20,576 bases of DNA from an uncultured Aquimonas sp. Lineage in GTDB: Bacteria > Pseudomonadota > Gammaproteobacteria > Xanthomonadales > Xanthomonadaceae. A program made the translations under genes and the position numbers. The DNA lies in contig CAMLOR010000039.1 in assembly GCA_946481615.1 (NCBI GenBank), positions 1 through 20,576 on the forward strand. The letters run 5' to 3'. Position 1 is the stretch's first letter. Every line of letters starts with the position of its first letter. Positions 6,337-15,131 of the stretch are shown here, piece after piece. The notes under the pieces were generated by a model. That model worked only from the letters and a program-made list of their open reading frames with translations, did not search any database and was not told the DNA's origin.

Positions 6337-8151
6337 TCAGCGCAGGCGCGCCGCCAGCCCGCTCCAGCGCTGCGCCGGTCGCGCGATGGCGGCGCGCAGC
6401 GCTTCCTCGTCGGCCCACAGCGTGAGTGCCTGCCGGCAGCGCGTCAGGCCGGTGTAAAGCAGTTCGCGCGACAGTGCGCGATGGTTGCCGCCCGCCGGCA
6501 GGGCGAGCAGCACCGAGTCGAACTCCGAACCCTGCGATTTGTGCACCGTGAGCGCGAACGCGGGCTCGTGCGCCGGCAGCGATGCGGGAAGCCAGGCGCG
6601 CACGCCTGCGCCGTCGTCGTCATCGCGCTCGAACCATACGCGCAACGCACCGCTGTCCGGTTCGCGCCACACCACGCCAATGTCGCCGTTGAAGAGGCCG
6701 TGGCGGTAGCTGTTCTCGGTGACGATCACCAGCGCGCCGTGGAAGAAGCGTTGGTCGGACTGACCCGGCGCGTGAAGCGCCGCCGCCATCTGCGCATTGA
6801 GCGGGACGCTGCCGGCAGCGCCTTCGCGCACGGCGGTGAGGACGCGCATGCGGCGCGCGATATGCAGGGCTTCGCGTGGCGAATCGGCGCGGGCAATGGC
6901 GCGGTAATGCGGCAGCGCGAGCAATTCCACGGCCGCCCAGGGTGAACGTTCGCGTGCTGCGCGCCATTCGATGCCGCGCAGCGCACCTTCGCGCAACGCC
7001 GCCAACGCGGCGCCGACCTCGCCCTCGCGCACCCAGTCGGCGAGCCGCGCGACGTCCACGTCTTCGCGCTGGCGCCAGTGGCGCGTGAGCGCGACGCGGT
7101 GACGCGCGAGCGGGCCGCCGCTCTCGGCGGCATCGCACAGCGAGGCCAGCACGTCGCCGGTTTCCACCGACGGCAACTGATCGCGATCGCCCACCAGCAG
7201 CAGCGCGGCTTCCGGGGCCACGGCTTCCACCAGTTTGCACATCAGCGGCAGATCGACCATCGAGGCCTCGTCGACGACGACGACATCGAACGGCAGCGGC
7301 TGTCGTGCATCGTGGCGGAAGCGCGTTGAATCGCTGCGCCAGCCGAGCAGGCGATGCAAGGTCGCGGCCTCCATCGGCACGGCCGCGGCAACCACCGTGT
7401 CGACCAGGCCTCGCTCGCGCAAGGACTCGATGCTTTCGCGCACCGCTTCCGCGAGGCGCGCGGCGGCCTTGCCCGTGGGTGCGGCGAGCGCGACGCGCGG
7501 CGGCGGAAGGCCGCGCGCGATGGCCCGCTCGATGCGCAGCACGAGGGCGCGCGCGACCGTCGTGGTCTTGCCGGTGCCCGGACCGCCGGTGAGCAGCAGC
7601 AGGCGCGCGTCGCGGAAGGCACGCGCGGCGGCCGCCTGCGCGTCGAGCGGATCCTCGGCCGAGGCGGGAAACAGTTCGCGCAGACGCCGTTGCAGCGGCT
7701 CTTCGTCGTTCGGTGACGCCGCAGCGGCGGCGTCCTGGTCCGGCCGTGCACGATCCTGCAAGGCGCGCGCGAGGCGGGTTTCGTAGTCGTGGTAGCGGCG
7801 CAGATGGACGAGATCGCCGTCAAGCACCAGCGGGGTCTGTACGGCGGTGGTGAACAGATCCGGCGTGCGGGCCTTGTCGTCCACCCACGACGAAGTGCGC
7901 AAGGCGTTGCGCCACGCCTCCGGCGCGGGCAGCTCGGGGGCCCCGCGCTCGGGCGCGATCTCGGCGAACAGCGCAGACAGGCGTTCCAGCGGCAGGCCGC
8001 TGTGGCCGAGCGCGAGTGCGTGGCTGGCCAGCGCGGCGGCAGCCAGCACGAGCTCATGCGTGTCGGGCCGCAGCCGGCGCATTGCGCAGGCCAGTTCGTG
8101 ATCCACCGCGCGCAGCCAAGCCTCGCGCGCCAGCGCGTCGACGAGACTCAT
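6337..8151 (-). CDS. recD: RecBCD subunit RecD, 5'-3' helicase
   Basis: A 604-aa superfamily 1B helicase (E. coli RecD 608 aa), the fast 5'-3' motor of the RecBCD complex, which also controls RecB nuclease activity. A RecC-contacting N-terminal domain occupies about residues 1-170. Walker A is LTGGPGTGKTTT with Lys195, Walker B is VVVVDEASMVD (about 288-298), and GDRDQLPSVETGDV follows. The C-terminal motor motifs are FALTVHKSQGSEFD and LLYTGLTRCR. The ATG at 8151 overlaps the recB stop as ATGA and has a strong ribosome site (GGGAGGT, 5-nt spacer), so the frame further upstream is not used. It is last in the recC-recB-recD operon, followed by REP-like repeats. Confidence 0.96.
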   Translation of the reverse strand: MSLVDALAREAWLRAVDHELACAMRRLRPDTHELVLAAAALASHALALGHSGLPLERLSALFAEIAPERGAPELPAPEAWRNALRTSSWVDDKARTPDLFTTAVQTPLVLDGDLVHLRRYHDYETRLARALQDRARPDQDAAAAASPNDEEPLQRRLRELFPASAEDPLDAQAAAARAFRDARLLLLTGGPGTGKTTTVARALVLRIERAIARGLPPPRVALAAPTGKAAARLAEAVRESIESLRERGLVDTVVAAAVPMEAATLHRLLGWRSDSTRFRHDARQPLPFDVVVVDEASMVDLPLMCKLVEAVAPEAALLLVGDRDQLPSVETGDVLASLCDAAESGGPLARHRVALTRHWRQREDVDVARLADWVREGEVGAALAALREGALRGIEWRAARERSPWAAVELLALPHYRAIARADSPREALHIARRMRVLTAVREGAAGSVPLNAQMAAALHAPGQSDQRFFHGALVIVTENSYRHGLFNGDIGVVWREPDSGALRVWFERDDDDGAGVRAWLPASLPAHEPAFALTVHKSQGSEFDSVLLALPAGGNHRALSRELLYTGLTRCRQALTLWADEEALRAAIARPAQRWSGLAARLR

Positions 8152-11100
8152 GCGGCACCTCCCGCGAACAGCCGGTCGAGGGCGTCGACCAGCGCGAACG
8201 GCGGGCGCGCCGCATGCACGCCCTGCGCGGTGCCGGCCGCGGCGCCGCGGCAGAACAGATAGCGCACGCCGCCGAAATCGCGCTCGTAGTCGTAACCCGG
8301 CCGGCGGAAGCGCAGCCAGCGGTGCAGCGCCAGGGTGTAGAGCAGATATTGCAGATCGTATTCGCCGTGTTGCATCGCCTCGGCGAGCGCTTCTTCGCCG
8401 TAAGCCGACAACCAGTTCGATTTGTAGTCGAGCAGGTAGACGCGGCCGGCGTGCTCGTACACCAGATCGATGAACCCGGTCAGCAGGCCTTCCAGGCGCG
8501 CGCGCGTGCCGAAGCCGCTGCGCGCCGTCACCAGCCCGTGTTCGTGCAGCCGCGCCAGCAGCACATCGACGGCGGCTGGGGCCAGGTGGAAATGGAATTC
8601 GAGTTCGCTGCAGCGTGCCGCGGGTGCGAGATCGGCGAGACGGACGCCCTCCGGCAGCGCGGCGTTGAGCGTGTCGCGCACGAGCCGCGCGAGCAATGCG
8701 ACGCCTTCCACGAGATCGGCCGCGCTGCTCCAGTTGCCGTTGCGCAAGGCGGCTTCCAGCACGGCAGTCTGGCCCGGTGGCGGCGATTCGCCGCGCCAGT
8801 CGCGCCAAGCGGCGAAATCGACGGTTTCCAGCGCTTCATGCAGCACGTTGCCGAAGCGCGCGCCGGCGAAGCGATTCGGCGCCTGCACGGGTTCGGGTTC
8901 GTCGCCGGCGCGGCGCGCCTCGGCGCCGCCGGCTTCGCGCACGAGGGCGGAAAAGCTGTGCATGCCCCAGTCGCGCGACAGCAGGCGCTGCGCACGCGCG
9001 GGTGGCGGAAGCGGCGGCAAGGGAGGCAACGGCGGCCTGCCGGGCGGCAGCACGGTGGCGGCCGCCTGCACTGTGATATCACCCGGCGCGCGGGCGGTGA
9101 GCGCGGCGAGGCGCGCGCGCAGTGTCGCCGCGTCGAGCTTCGCCGGCGCCGCGCCACCGAACAGCAAGGTCGCGAACGCCGACTTGTGCGTGTCCTTGAG
9201 CACCCCGAAGCCGACGAGGGTGGCGAGGCGCGCGCGCGTCAGGCCGACGTAGAGCAGGCGCAGACGTTCGGCCGCGGCTTCGGCCTTTTCGGCGTCGCAG
9301 GCGCGCTCCCAGGCGTAGCCGTCGGTGCCTTTCAGATGTCCGACGCGTCCGACGCCGGGCAGATGATGGTGCGCGATGGCCACGTCGCGGCTGCGCACGG
9401 TGCCGCCCGGATGAGCGAGGAAGGGCAACAGCACGATCGGGAATTCGAGTCCCTTGCTGGCGTGCAGCGTCAGCACCTTCACGCGCGCCGCATCGGATTC
9501 CAGGCGCAGCAATTCCTCGTCGTTGCCGCTGTCGGCGCGCGCGATGCGTTCGGCCAGGTGCCGCGCACAGGCGGCGGGGTCGCGGCCGGCGCAATCCGCC
9601 TGCAGCGCTTCGCCGAGCTGCAGCCAGTTGGCGATGCGGCGTTCGCCGTCCTCGACGCCGAGCAGGCGCGGCGCGGCGGCGGCGCAAAGATCGTTCACCA
9701 GCGCCAGCGGACCGTTCCGCTCCCAGCGCTGGCGCCACGCCAGCGCACGATCCTGCCAGGCGCGATGCACGTCTCCGTCTTCGTCGAGCGCGGCGATGGC
9801 CGATGCGGACAGGCCGAGCAGCGGCGTCGCCAGCGCGGCGCGCAGGCGCGCGTCGTCCGCCAGTTGCAGGCACGCCTGCAGCACCGTAAGCAGATCGGCG
9901 GCTTCGTCGCTGTCGTACAGGCTGTCGCGGCCGGCCGCCACGCTCGGCACACCGGCGCGCGCGAGTTGCCGCTGCATCAGACGGCCTTCGCGGTGCGAGG
10001 CGACGAGCACGGCGATGTCGCCGGGCGCGACGGGTTTGCCTTCCAGGCGTGCGTGATCCGGCTCGAGCAGCGCGCGGATGCGCGCCACGCAGGCGATCGC
10101 GGCGCGCTCGCGTGCAGCCTCGGCCGAAGGCGATGCCACGTCGCCGGCCTCGTCCCAGACCAGCACTTCGAGCGCGGGCGCGATGGCGCCGTCGCGCATG
10201 AAGGCTTCGTCGCGCACGGTGCCACCCGAATCGACTTCGACGAAGTCGATGTCGTCCTGGCCGAACGGCGACGTTCCGGCGCCCGCGTACAGGGCCTGCA
10301 CGGCGCGCAGCACGGACCGGCGCGAACGGAAATTGTGGTGAAGCGATTTCGCCTCGTCCGCGGTTTCGCGGGCTTCGAGGTAGGTGAACACGTCGCCGCC
10401 GCGAAAGCGGTAGATCGCCTGCTTCGGATCGCCGATCAGCAGCAATGCGCGCGCCCCGCCGTCCGGCGGCGCCTGCGCGAATACGCGGCGGAAGATCGTC
10501 CACTGGCGCGGATCGGTGTCCTGGAATTCGTCGACGAAAGCCAGCCGATACTGCTGGCGCAAGCGCTGCGCCAGCGTTTCGCCGTGCGGGCCGTCGAGGG
10601 CTTCGGCCAGGTCGCGCACGAGATCGTCGAAACCTTGCAGCCGGCGTTGCCGCTTCAACGCCGCCAGGCGTGCGCGACCTTCGTCGCGCAGCCGGTGCAC
10701 GAGGGCGATGCGGCGTTCGGCGGCCGTCGCCTCGAGTCCGGCGGCGGTCGCTACCCACGCATCCACTGCATCCGTGAGTTCATTGCGCGGCATCGCCACT
10801 TTCCCGACGAACTTCGCGGTCACCGCCCTGCCCAGGCGCGTGCTGCCCACGACGTCGAGATCCTTCGGCGCCTCGCCCGCGCCGCCGTCCGCGGCCCAGT
10901 CGCGCAGCGCGGCGAAGATGCGCTCGACGCGCGCGGCGCCGTGCGTGCTGCGGTTGATGCCGCCGGAAGCGAGCGCGGCGCGCAGCGCCGTGCAGGTTGC
11001 TTCGCCGAGGCGCTCGCAGGCCGAAACCAGATCCACCGTGATCGTCGCGAGCCGCGCGCGCAGCTCGCGCTCGGCTGCGGCGTCGATGCCGGCCGGCGCC

Positions 11101-11717
11101 GGCAACAAGGCCTCCACGCTCCACAGTTCGCGCAAGCCTTCCGCCAACGCGGCGGGCGATTTCCACAGCGCGGCCAGCGTGCGTGCATCGTCGGCGTCGG
11201 TGCACACGGCGCGCCACAGGTCGGTCGCCACTTCCTCGCGCAGCGCGGCCTCGTTCGCGATCAGCGCGACGTCGCCGGGCGTCTGCCCGGCCTCGAGCGC
11301 ATGTTCCGCCAGTGCGCGGCGGCAGAACTGGTGGATGGTGAACACCGGCGCCAGGTCCATCGCTTCGGCGGCCTGGCGCAATCGGGCGCGCAAGACGTCG
11401 CGCGCTTCGCCGCGCGCGAGCGCTGCCTGCACCAGCGCCTGCGTGAGGGTGTCCTTCGGCTCCGAAGCGTCGGCGTCTTCGCCGTCGGCGAATCGTTGCG
11501 CCAGCCGCAGCCGCTCGCGGATGCGCAAACGCAGCTCCTGCGTGGCGGCTTCGGTGAAGGTGACGGCCAGCAAGGCGTCGATGGGCAGCCGCAGCTCGAT
11601 CACGGCGCGCGAGTACAGCGTCGCCAGCACGAAGGTCTTGCCGGTGCCGGCGCTGGCTTCGACGAGCCGCACGCCCTGCAACGGCAGGCTGAGGCCGAGG
11701 TCGCGGCCGTCAGTCAT
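8148..11717 (-). CDS. recB: RecBCD subunit RecB, 3'-5' helicase and nuclease
   Basis: A 1189-aa protein (E. coli 1180 aa), the 3'-5' motor and sole nuclease of the complex that resects double-strand breaks and loads RecA. Walker A is VEASAGTGKTF (Lys27), with LLAVTFTEAATQEL after it. Walker B is FVDEFQDTDPRQW (about residue 396), then LIGDPKQAIYRFRGGDVF. Later motifs are LTLHASKGLEFPIV and LLYVGLTRAR. The C-terminal nuclease domain has GFIDLV (Asp1084) and LLDYKSNWL (Asp1097, Lys1099), matching the spacing of the E. coli Asp1067/Asp1080/Lys1082 triad, so it should be active. The ATG at 11717 overlaps the end of recC by 8 bases (ATGACTGA) and has GGAG with a 7-nt spacer; the longer open frame to 11903 lies within recC. 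Unlike E. coli, no ptrA lies between recC and recB. Confidence 0.96.
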   Translation of the reverse strand: MTDGRDLGLSLPLQGVRLVEASAGTGKTFVLATLYSRAVIELRLPIDALLAVTFTEAATQELRLRIRERLRLAQRFADGEDADASEPKDTLTQALVQAALARGEARDVLRARLRQAAEAMDLAPVFTIHQFCRRALAEHALEAGQTPGDVALIANEAALREEVATDLWRAVCTDADDARTLAALWKSPAALAEGLRELWSVEALLPAPAGIDAAAERELRARLATITVDLVSACERLGEATCTALRAALASGGINRSTHGAARVERIFAALRDWAADGGAGEAPKDLDVVGSTRLGRAVTAKFVGKVAMPRNELTDAVDAWVATAAGLEATAAERRIALVHRLRDEGRARLAALKRQRRLQGFDDLVRDLAEALDGPHGETLAQRLRQQYRLAFVDEFQDTDPRQWTIFRRVFAQAPPDGGARALLLIGDPKQAIYRFRGGDVFTYLEARETADEAKSLHHNFRSRRSVLRAVQALYAGAGTSPFGQDDIDFVEVDSGGTVRDEAFMRDGAIAPALEVLVWDEAGDVASPSAEAARERAAIACVARIRALLEPDHARLEGKPVAPGDIAVLVASHREGRLMQRQLARAGVPSVAAGRDSLYDSDEAADLLTVLQACLQLADDARLRAALATPLLGLSASAIAALDEDGDVHRAWQDRALAWRQRWERNGPLALVNDLCAAAAPRLLGVEDGERRIANWLQLGEALQADCAGRDPAACARHLAERIARADSGNDEELLRLESDAARVKVLTLHASKGLEFPIVLLPFLAHPGGTVRSRDVAIAHHHLPGVGRVGHLKGTDGYAWERACDAEKAEAAAERLRLLYVGLTRARLATLVGFGVLKDTHKSAFATLLFGGAAPAKLDAATLRARLAALTARAPGDITVQAAATVLPPGRPPLPPLPPLPPPARAQRLLSRDWGMHSFSALVREAGGAEARRAGDEPEPVQAPNRFAGARFGNVLHEALETVDFAAWRDWRGESPPPGQTAVLEAALRNGNWSSAADLVEGVALLARLVRDTLNAALPEGVRLADLAPAARCSELEFHFHLAPAAVDVLLARLHEHGLVTARSGFGTRARLEGLLTGFIDLVYEHAGRVYLLDYKSNWLSAYGEEALAEAMQHGEYDLQYLLYTLALHRWLRFRRPGYDYERDFGGVRYLFCRGAAAGTAQGVHAARPPFALVDALDRLFAGGAA
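8157..8163 (-). promoter_or_regulatory. Ribosome binding site deciding the recD start
   Basis: GGGAGGT on the minus strand, five bases before the recD ATG and inside the end of recB. It is the strongest Shine-Dalgarno match seen in the window. Confidence 0.8.
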
Positions 11718-14700
11718 CGGCGCGCTCCGCGGCCTCGGCGGCGAAGGCTGCGAACAGCGTCGTCGCCAGTACGCCGAATTCCTGCAGCGCCGAAGCGTCG
11801 CCGTCGAGGAAGGGATCGTGCCCGCGCAGTGCCAGCCGCACCCAGGGGTCGCGTCCTTCGGCCCAGGCGCCTTCTTCGCCGCCGGTCCATTGCCGTGCCG
11901 CATCGCTGCGTGCCTTGTCGACGTTGCCGGAGGTGGCCGCTTCGTGCCAGGCCCAGGCGGATTTCGGCATCAGCGGCAGGGCCTGATTTGCGGCCCGCTG
12001 CGCGAGGCCGACGAGGCCTTCGAGCGCGACGCGTGCGGCCTCGGGCGCCAACAGCGGGAGTTCGCGCGGCGACTCGCCGGGCACCAGCCGATACACGGGG
12101 CGCGCTTCGCCCATGGCGTGCCAGAGCAGATGATCCAGCCCGAATTCCAGATGCGCGCCGCCGTGCGGTTTGCCGGGACGGAATTGCACCAGCCCGCGCG
12201 CGTGCACCGCGTCGAAGCGGCCCGAAAGCCGCGTGCCGGCGAGGTCGAGTTCGTAGGATATCGACTGCGGCGGATCCGGCGCCCAGCGCCGCGCGGCACG
12301 CGCGCAGCCGCCGGCCTGGTCGAGCGCATTCGCCAGCAGTTCGACACCTGCCGGGCCCGGCGGCAGCCAGCCCTTCGCGAGCAGGCGCCGCCGCAAGGCG
12401 TCGGGCTCGCCGTCACCGGCGCGCAGCGCCGCGAACACGCGCTGCGCCAGCCCGAAGCGATGGCGCGCGTCGTCCAGCGCGAAGGGTTCGCTCTCCGGCA
12501 GCGGGTCTTCGGCCAGCGGCAGGCGCAGGTTCAAGCGCTGCTGCAGGAAATGCCGCGGCGGATTGCGCAGCGCGCGCAGCAGCAGATCGCGCGTGAGCAG
12601 CGGCGGCGCGGGCAACGGGGCCGGCACGGTATCGACGAAGGGCGGCCGCAGCGTGCGCACCACGCCGGCCGTTTCCGCGGCCGCGCGCCAGTCCGCATGC
12701 CAGGGCCGGCGGCGCGCGGCAGCTTCCGGCGCTTCCTTCGGCCAGGGCACGCCGAACGCCTGCGGGGCGAACGGGTGCAGCGGATGGCGCAGCAGCAGGC
12801 GTCCGGCGGCGCGGGCCTGCCTGCGCACCGGCGTATCGGGCTTCGCGTCGTCGCCGGGTGCGGCGTCGGGCGGCGGCACGCTGCGGTACTTGGCGGCTGC
12901 ATCGAGCAGTTCGGCGACCACTACCGAAGGCGATCGCGGCTCGCCGCTGCGCGGGTCGCTGCCGACGAAGCTCAGATAGAACACATCGCCCGCGGCGGCG
13001 AACAGTTGCAGGAACAGGAAGCGATCGTCCTCGCGCACCGAGCGGTCGCCGGGCGTGCGCGGCTGCGCGCGCAGTTCGGCGGCGAGGCGGTTGAGCGCGC
13101 CGCCGGGATCGCGGCGCGGATAGGCGCCGTCGTCCATGCCGAGCAGGCAGATGACGCGGAACGGGATCAGCCGCATCGGCACCATGCGTCCGAAGGTGAC
13201 GCCGCCGGTGAGGAACGGTTGCCGGGTGTCGGCTTCGGCGAAGCCCGAGTGGAACCAGGCGGCGATCACCGCGGACGGAACGTCGCCCGCGGGCTGCGCG
13301 GTGTCGAGTTCCTTCCCGAGCGTGGCGATGCGTGCCAGCAGATCGTCGATGGCGAGGCGGTCGTCGGCTTCGGCCGCGCGCTCCGGCAGCAGGTCGCGCA
13401 CCGTCGATTCGAGCACGCGCTGCCATTCCGCCGCCGGGTGCGGTGTTGCCAGTTCGCGCGCGAATTTCGCCAGGGCACGCAGACCCGCGAGCAGGCCGTC
13501 GAGGGCGGCGAAGTCGCCGCCTTCGAGCTGCGGGCAGGGCGCCAGGCCTTCGAGATCGCCGTCGCTGCCGGTGGCGTGGCCGAGCAACAACCGATCGAGG
13601 GCCCACTGCCACGTGAACTCGACATCGCCGGGCGCACCATTGGCGCGGCGCTGCGCGGGATCGCGGCCCCAACGCGCGCCGGCATCGCGCAGCGCTTCGC
13701 CGAGCCGCTGCAAGGCCGCGGCATCAAGGCCCAGCCGCTGCAGCACCGGCGCCGGAGCCAGCAACGCCAGGCCTTCGGGCAGCGTAAAGCGCGATGCCGG
13801 TAGCGCCAGCAGTTGCAGCCACCACGTCGCCAGCGGACGCGCGGCGAGCGTGCTGCCGTCGGCCACGGCGAAGGGAATCGCCTGCGGGCCGCCGAGTGCC
13901 GCACCGAATACCGCGTGCACCAGCGGCGCGTAGGCATCGATGTCGGGCGTCAGCACGGCGATGTCGCGCGGCTGCAGGGTGGGATCGGCTTCGAGCAGCG
14001 TGCGCAGCTGTTCGTGCAGCACCTGCACTTCGCGCAGCGGCGTGTGGCAGGCGTGCAATTGCAGGCTGCGGTCGGCCGGATCGAAGGCGGCGGTCGGCTG
14101 CGCCGGTGCCGGGCGGCGTTCGAGCAGATCGTCCTGCATCTCGTGCAGCAAGGTGCTGTTGCCGTAACCGGCGTAGGCCGCGATCTCGCCGCGCGGATGC
14201 ACGGCCTCGCCGGCGAACAGCAGGTTGACGAAATCGCGTCCGGCGGCGCCGTTGGCGATCAGCAAGGGATGGTCGCGATCGGCCGCGAATACGCCGTCGG
14301 CGTCCGCCTGCAGGCGCGCGCGCGCGCCGGGCAGATCGCCCCACCAGCCGCGCACCGGCGAGACGAAGAAGAAATGCAGTTCGCCCGCGCGCGCCACGCT
14401 GGCGATCACGCGCAGCACGTCGGGCGAGACGTTCTGGCAGGCGAAGGCGAACACGCGCGGCGGCAATCCGCGCGGCGGTTGCGCGGCCTCGCCGTCGTGC
14501 TTCTGCAGATAGGCGTGCAGCCGGCGCGCGCGATGATCGAGCCCGGCCGTGGCGCGGCGCCAGAGTTCGGCCTGCCAATCGCCGGGATCCGCGCCATCGT
14601 CCCAGCGCAACAGCCAGCCGCGCCGCCAGGCCTGGTATTTCTCGAACGCCACCGCGACCTCGCCGGCCAAGGCCCACGCCGCCAGCGCGCGATCCGGTCC

Positions 14701-15069
14701 GCGCAGCGCCGGCCGCAGCGGCGCGAAGACGGGCGCCTGCATCGCGTCCTCGTCGGCGAGCACCGACCACACGCGCCAGCGCAGCGTCGTCGCCGCGGCC
14801 ACGGCGCGATCGTCGTCCGGCAGATTCGCCTTCAGCGCTTCGGAGACGAATTCGCCGGGCGTGAGGAAGCGCAGGTTGGCGGCGATACCGTGCCCGGCCG
14901 CGAGCGTCTTCTGCAGCCAGCGCTTCATCGCCGGCTGCGGGATCAGGATCGTGTCCGGCGCCAGCAGGCCGAGGCCTTCGCAAGGCTTCGCCAGTTCCGC
15001 CGCCAGCACGCCCGCCAGCACGGACAGGTCGTTGCCGTGGTAGAGGCGGAAGTCGGAAGCGGCGGACAT
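11710..15069 (-). CDS. recC: RecBCD subunit RecC, Chi-recognition scaffold
   Basis: A 1119-aa protein (E. coli 1122 aa). RecC holds RecB and RecD together, splits the duplex and reads Chi through a dead helicase-like fold. Recognisable parts are the N-terminal FRLYHGNDLSVLAGVLA and DTILIPQPAMKRWLQ segments, the middle PFRVICLLGMDDGAYPRRDP (about residue 640), DRSVREDDRFLFLQLFAAA, and the C-terminal nuclease-like domain. No intact Walker A is seen, as expected. The ATG at 15069 is preferred over one 30 bases upstream because MSAASDFRLYHGN aligns with the family N-terminus; no strong ribosome site helps. It is the first gene of the operon, divergent from the oxidoreductase gene with a 62-bp gap. 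The Chi-like sequence it recognises cannot be read from this window. Confidence 0.95.
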   Translation of the reverse strand: MSAASDFRLYHGNDLSVLAGVLAAELAKPCEGLGLLAPDTILIPQPAMKRWLQKTLAAGHGIAANLRFLTPGEFVSEALKANLPDDDRAVAAATTLRWRVWSVLADEDAMQAPVFAPLRPALRGPDRALAAWALAGEVAVAFEKYQAWRRGWLLRWDDGADPGDWQAELWRRATAGLDHRARRLHAYLQKHDGEAAQPPRGLPPRVFAFACQNVSPDVLRVIASVARAGELHFFFVSPVRGWWGDLPGARARLQADADGVFAADRDHPLLIANGAAGRDFVNLLFAGEAVHPRGEIAAYAGYGNSTLLHEMQDDLLERRPAPAQPTAAFDPADRSLQLHACHTPLREVQVLHEQLRTLLEADPTLQPRDIAVLTPDIDAYAPLVHAVFGAALGGPQAIPFAVADGSTLAARPLATWWLQLLALPASRFTLPEGLALLAPAPVLQRLGLDAAALQRLGEALRDAGARWGRDPAQRRANGAPGDVEFTWQWALDRLLLGHATGSDGDLEGLAPCPQLEGGDFAALDGLLAGLRALAKFARELATPHPAAEWQRVLESTVRDLLPERAAEADDRLAIDDLLARIATLGKELDTAQPAGDVPSAVIAAWFHSGFAEADTRQPFLTGGVTFGRMVPMRLIPFRVICLLGMDDGAYPRRDPGGALNRLAAELRAQPRTPGDRSVREDDRFLFLQLFAAAGDVFYLSFVGSDPRSGEPRSPSVVVAELLDAAAKYRSVPPPDAAPGDDAKPDTPVRRQARAAGRLLLRHPLHPFAPQAFGVPWPKEAPEAAARRRPWHADWRAAAETAGVVRTLRPPFVDTVPAPLPAPPLLTRDLLLRALRNPPRHFLQQRLNLRLPLAEDPLPESEPFALDDARHRFGLAQRVFAALRAGDGEPDALRRRLLAKGWLPPGPAGVELLANALDQAGGCARAARRWAPDPPQSISYELDLAGTRLSGRFDAVHARGLVQFRPGKPHGGAHLEFGLDHLLWHAMGEARPVYRLVPGESPRELPLLAPEAARVALEGLVGLAQRAANQALPLMPKSAWAWHEAATSGNVDKARSDAARQWTGGEEGAWAEGRDPWVRLALRGHDPFLDGDASALQEFGVLATTLFAAFAAEAAERADD

Positions 15070-15090
15070 GGGGCCGAATGATGCCCGACT

Positions 15091-15111
15091 CGGTCGCATG
15101 CGTTGCGACCG
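15091..15111. promoter_or_regulatory. Inverted repeat in the recC / oxidoreductase divergent promoter gap
   Basis: Perfect 8-bp arms CGGTCGCA / TGCGACCG are separated by TGCGT, centred in the 62-bp gap between the two divergent starts. The position fits an operator serving one or both promoters; a hairpin in a 5' leader is the alternative. The binding protein is unknown. Confidence 0.5.
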
Positions 15112-15131
15112 CGGAGTACCCTCTCGCCCCG

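Noticed and set aside
8016..12596. Open frame of 1526 codons on the plus strand
   Set aside because: It is antisense to recB and part of recC, whose helicase and nuclease motifs are intact. No domain is recognisable, and the composition is that of a codon-bias shadow.
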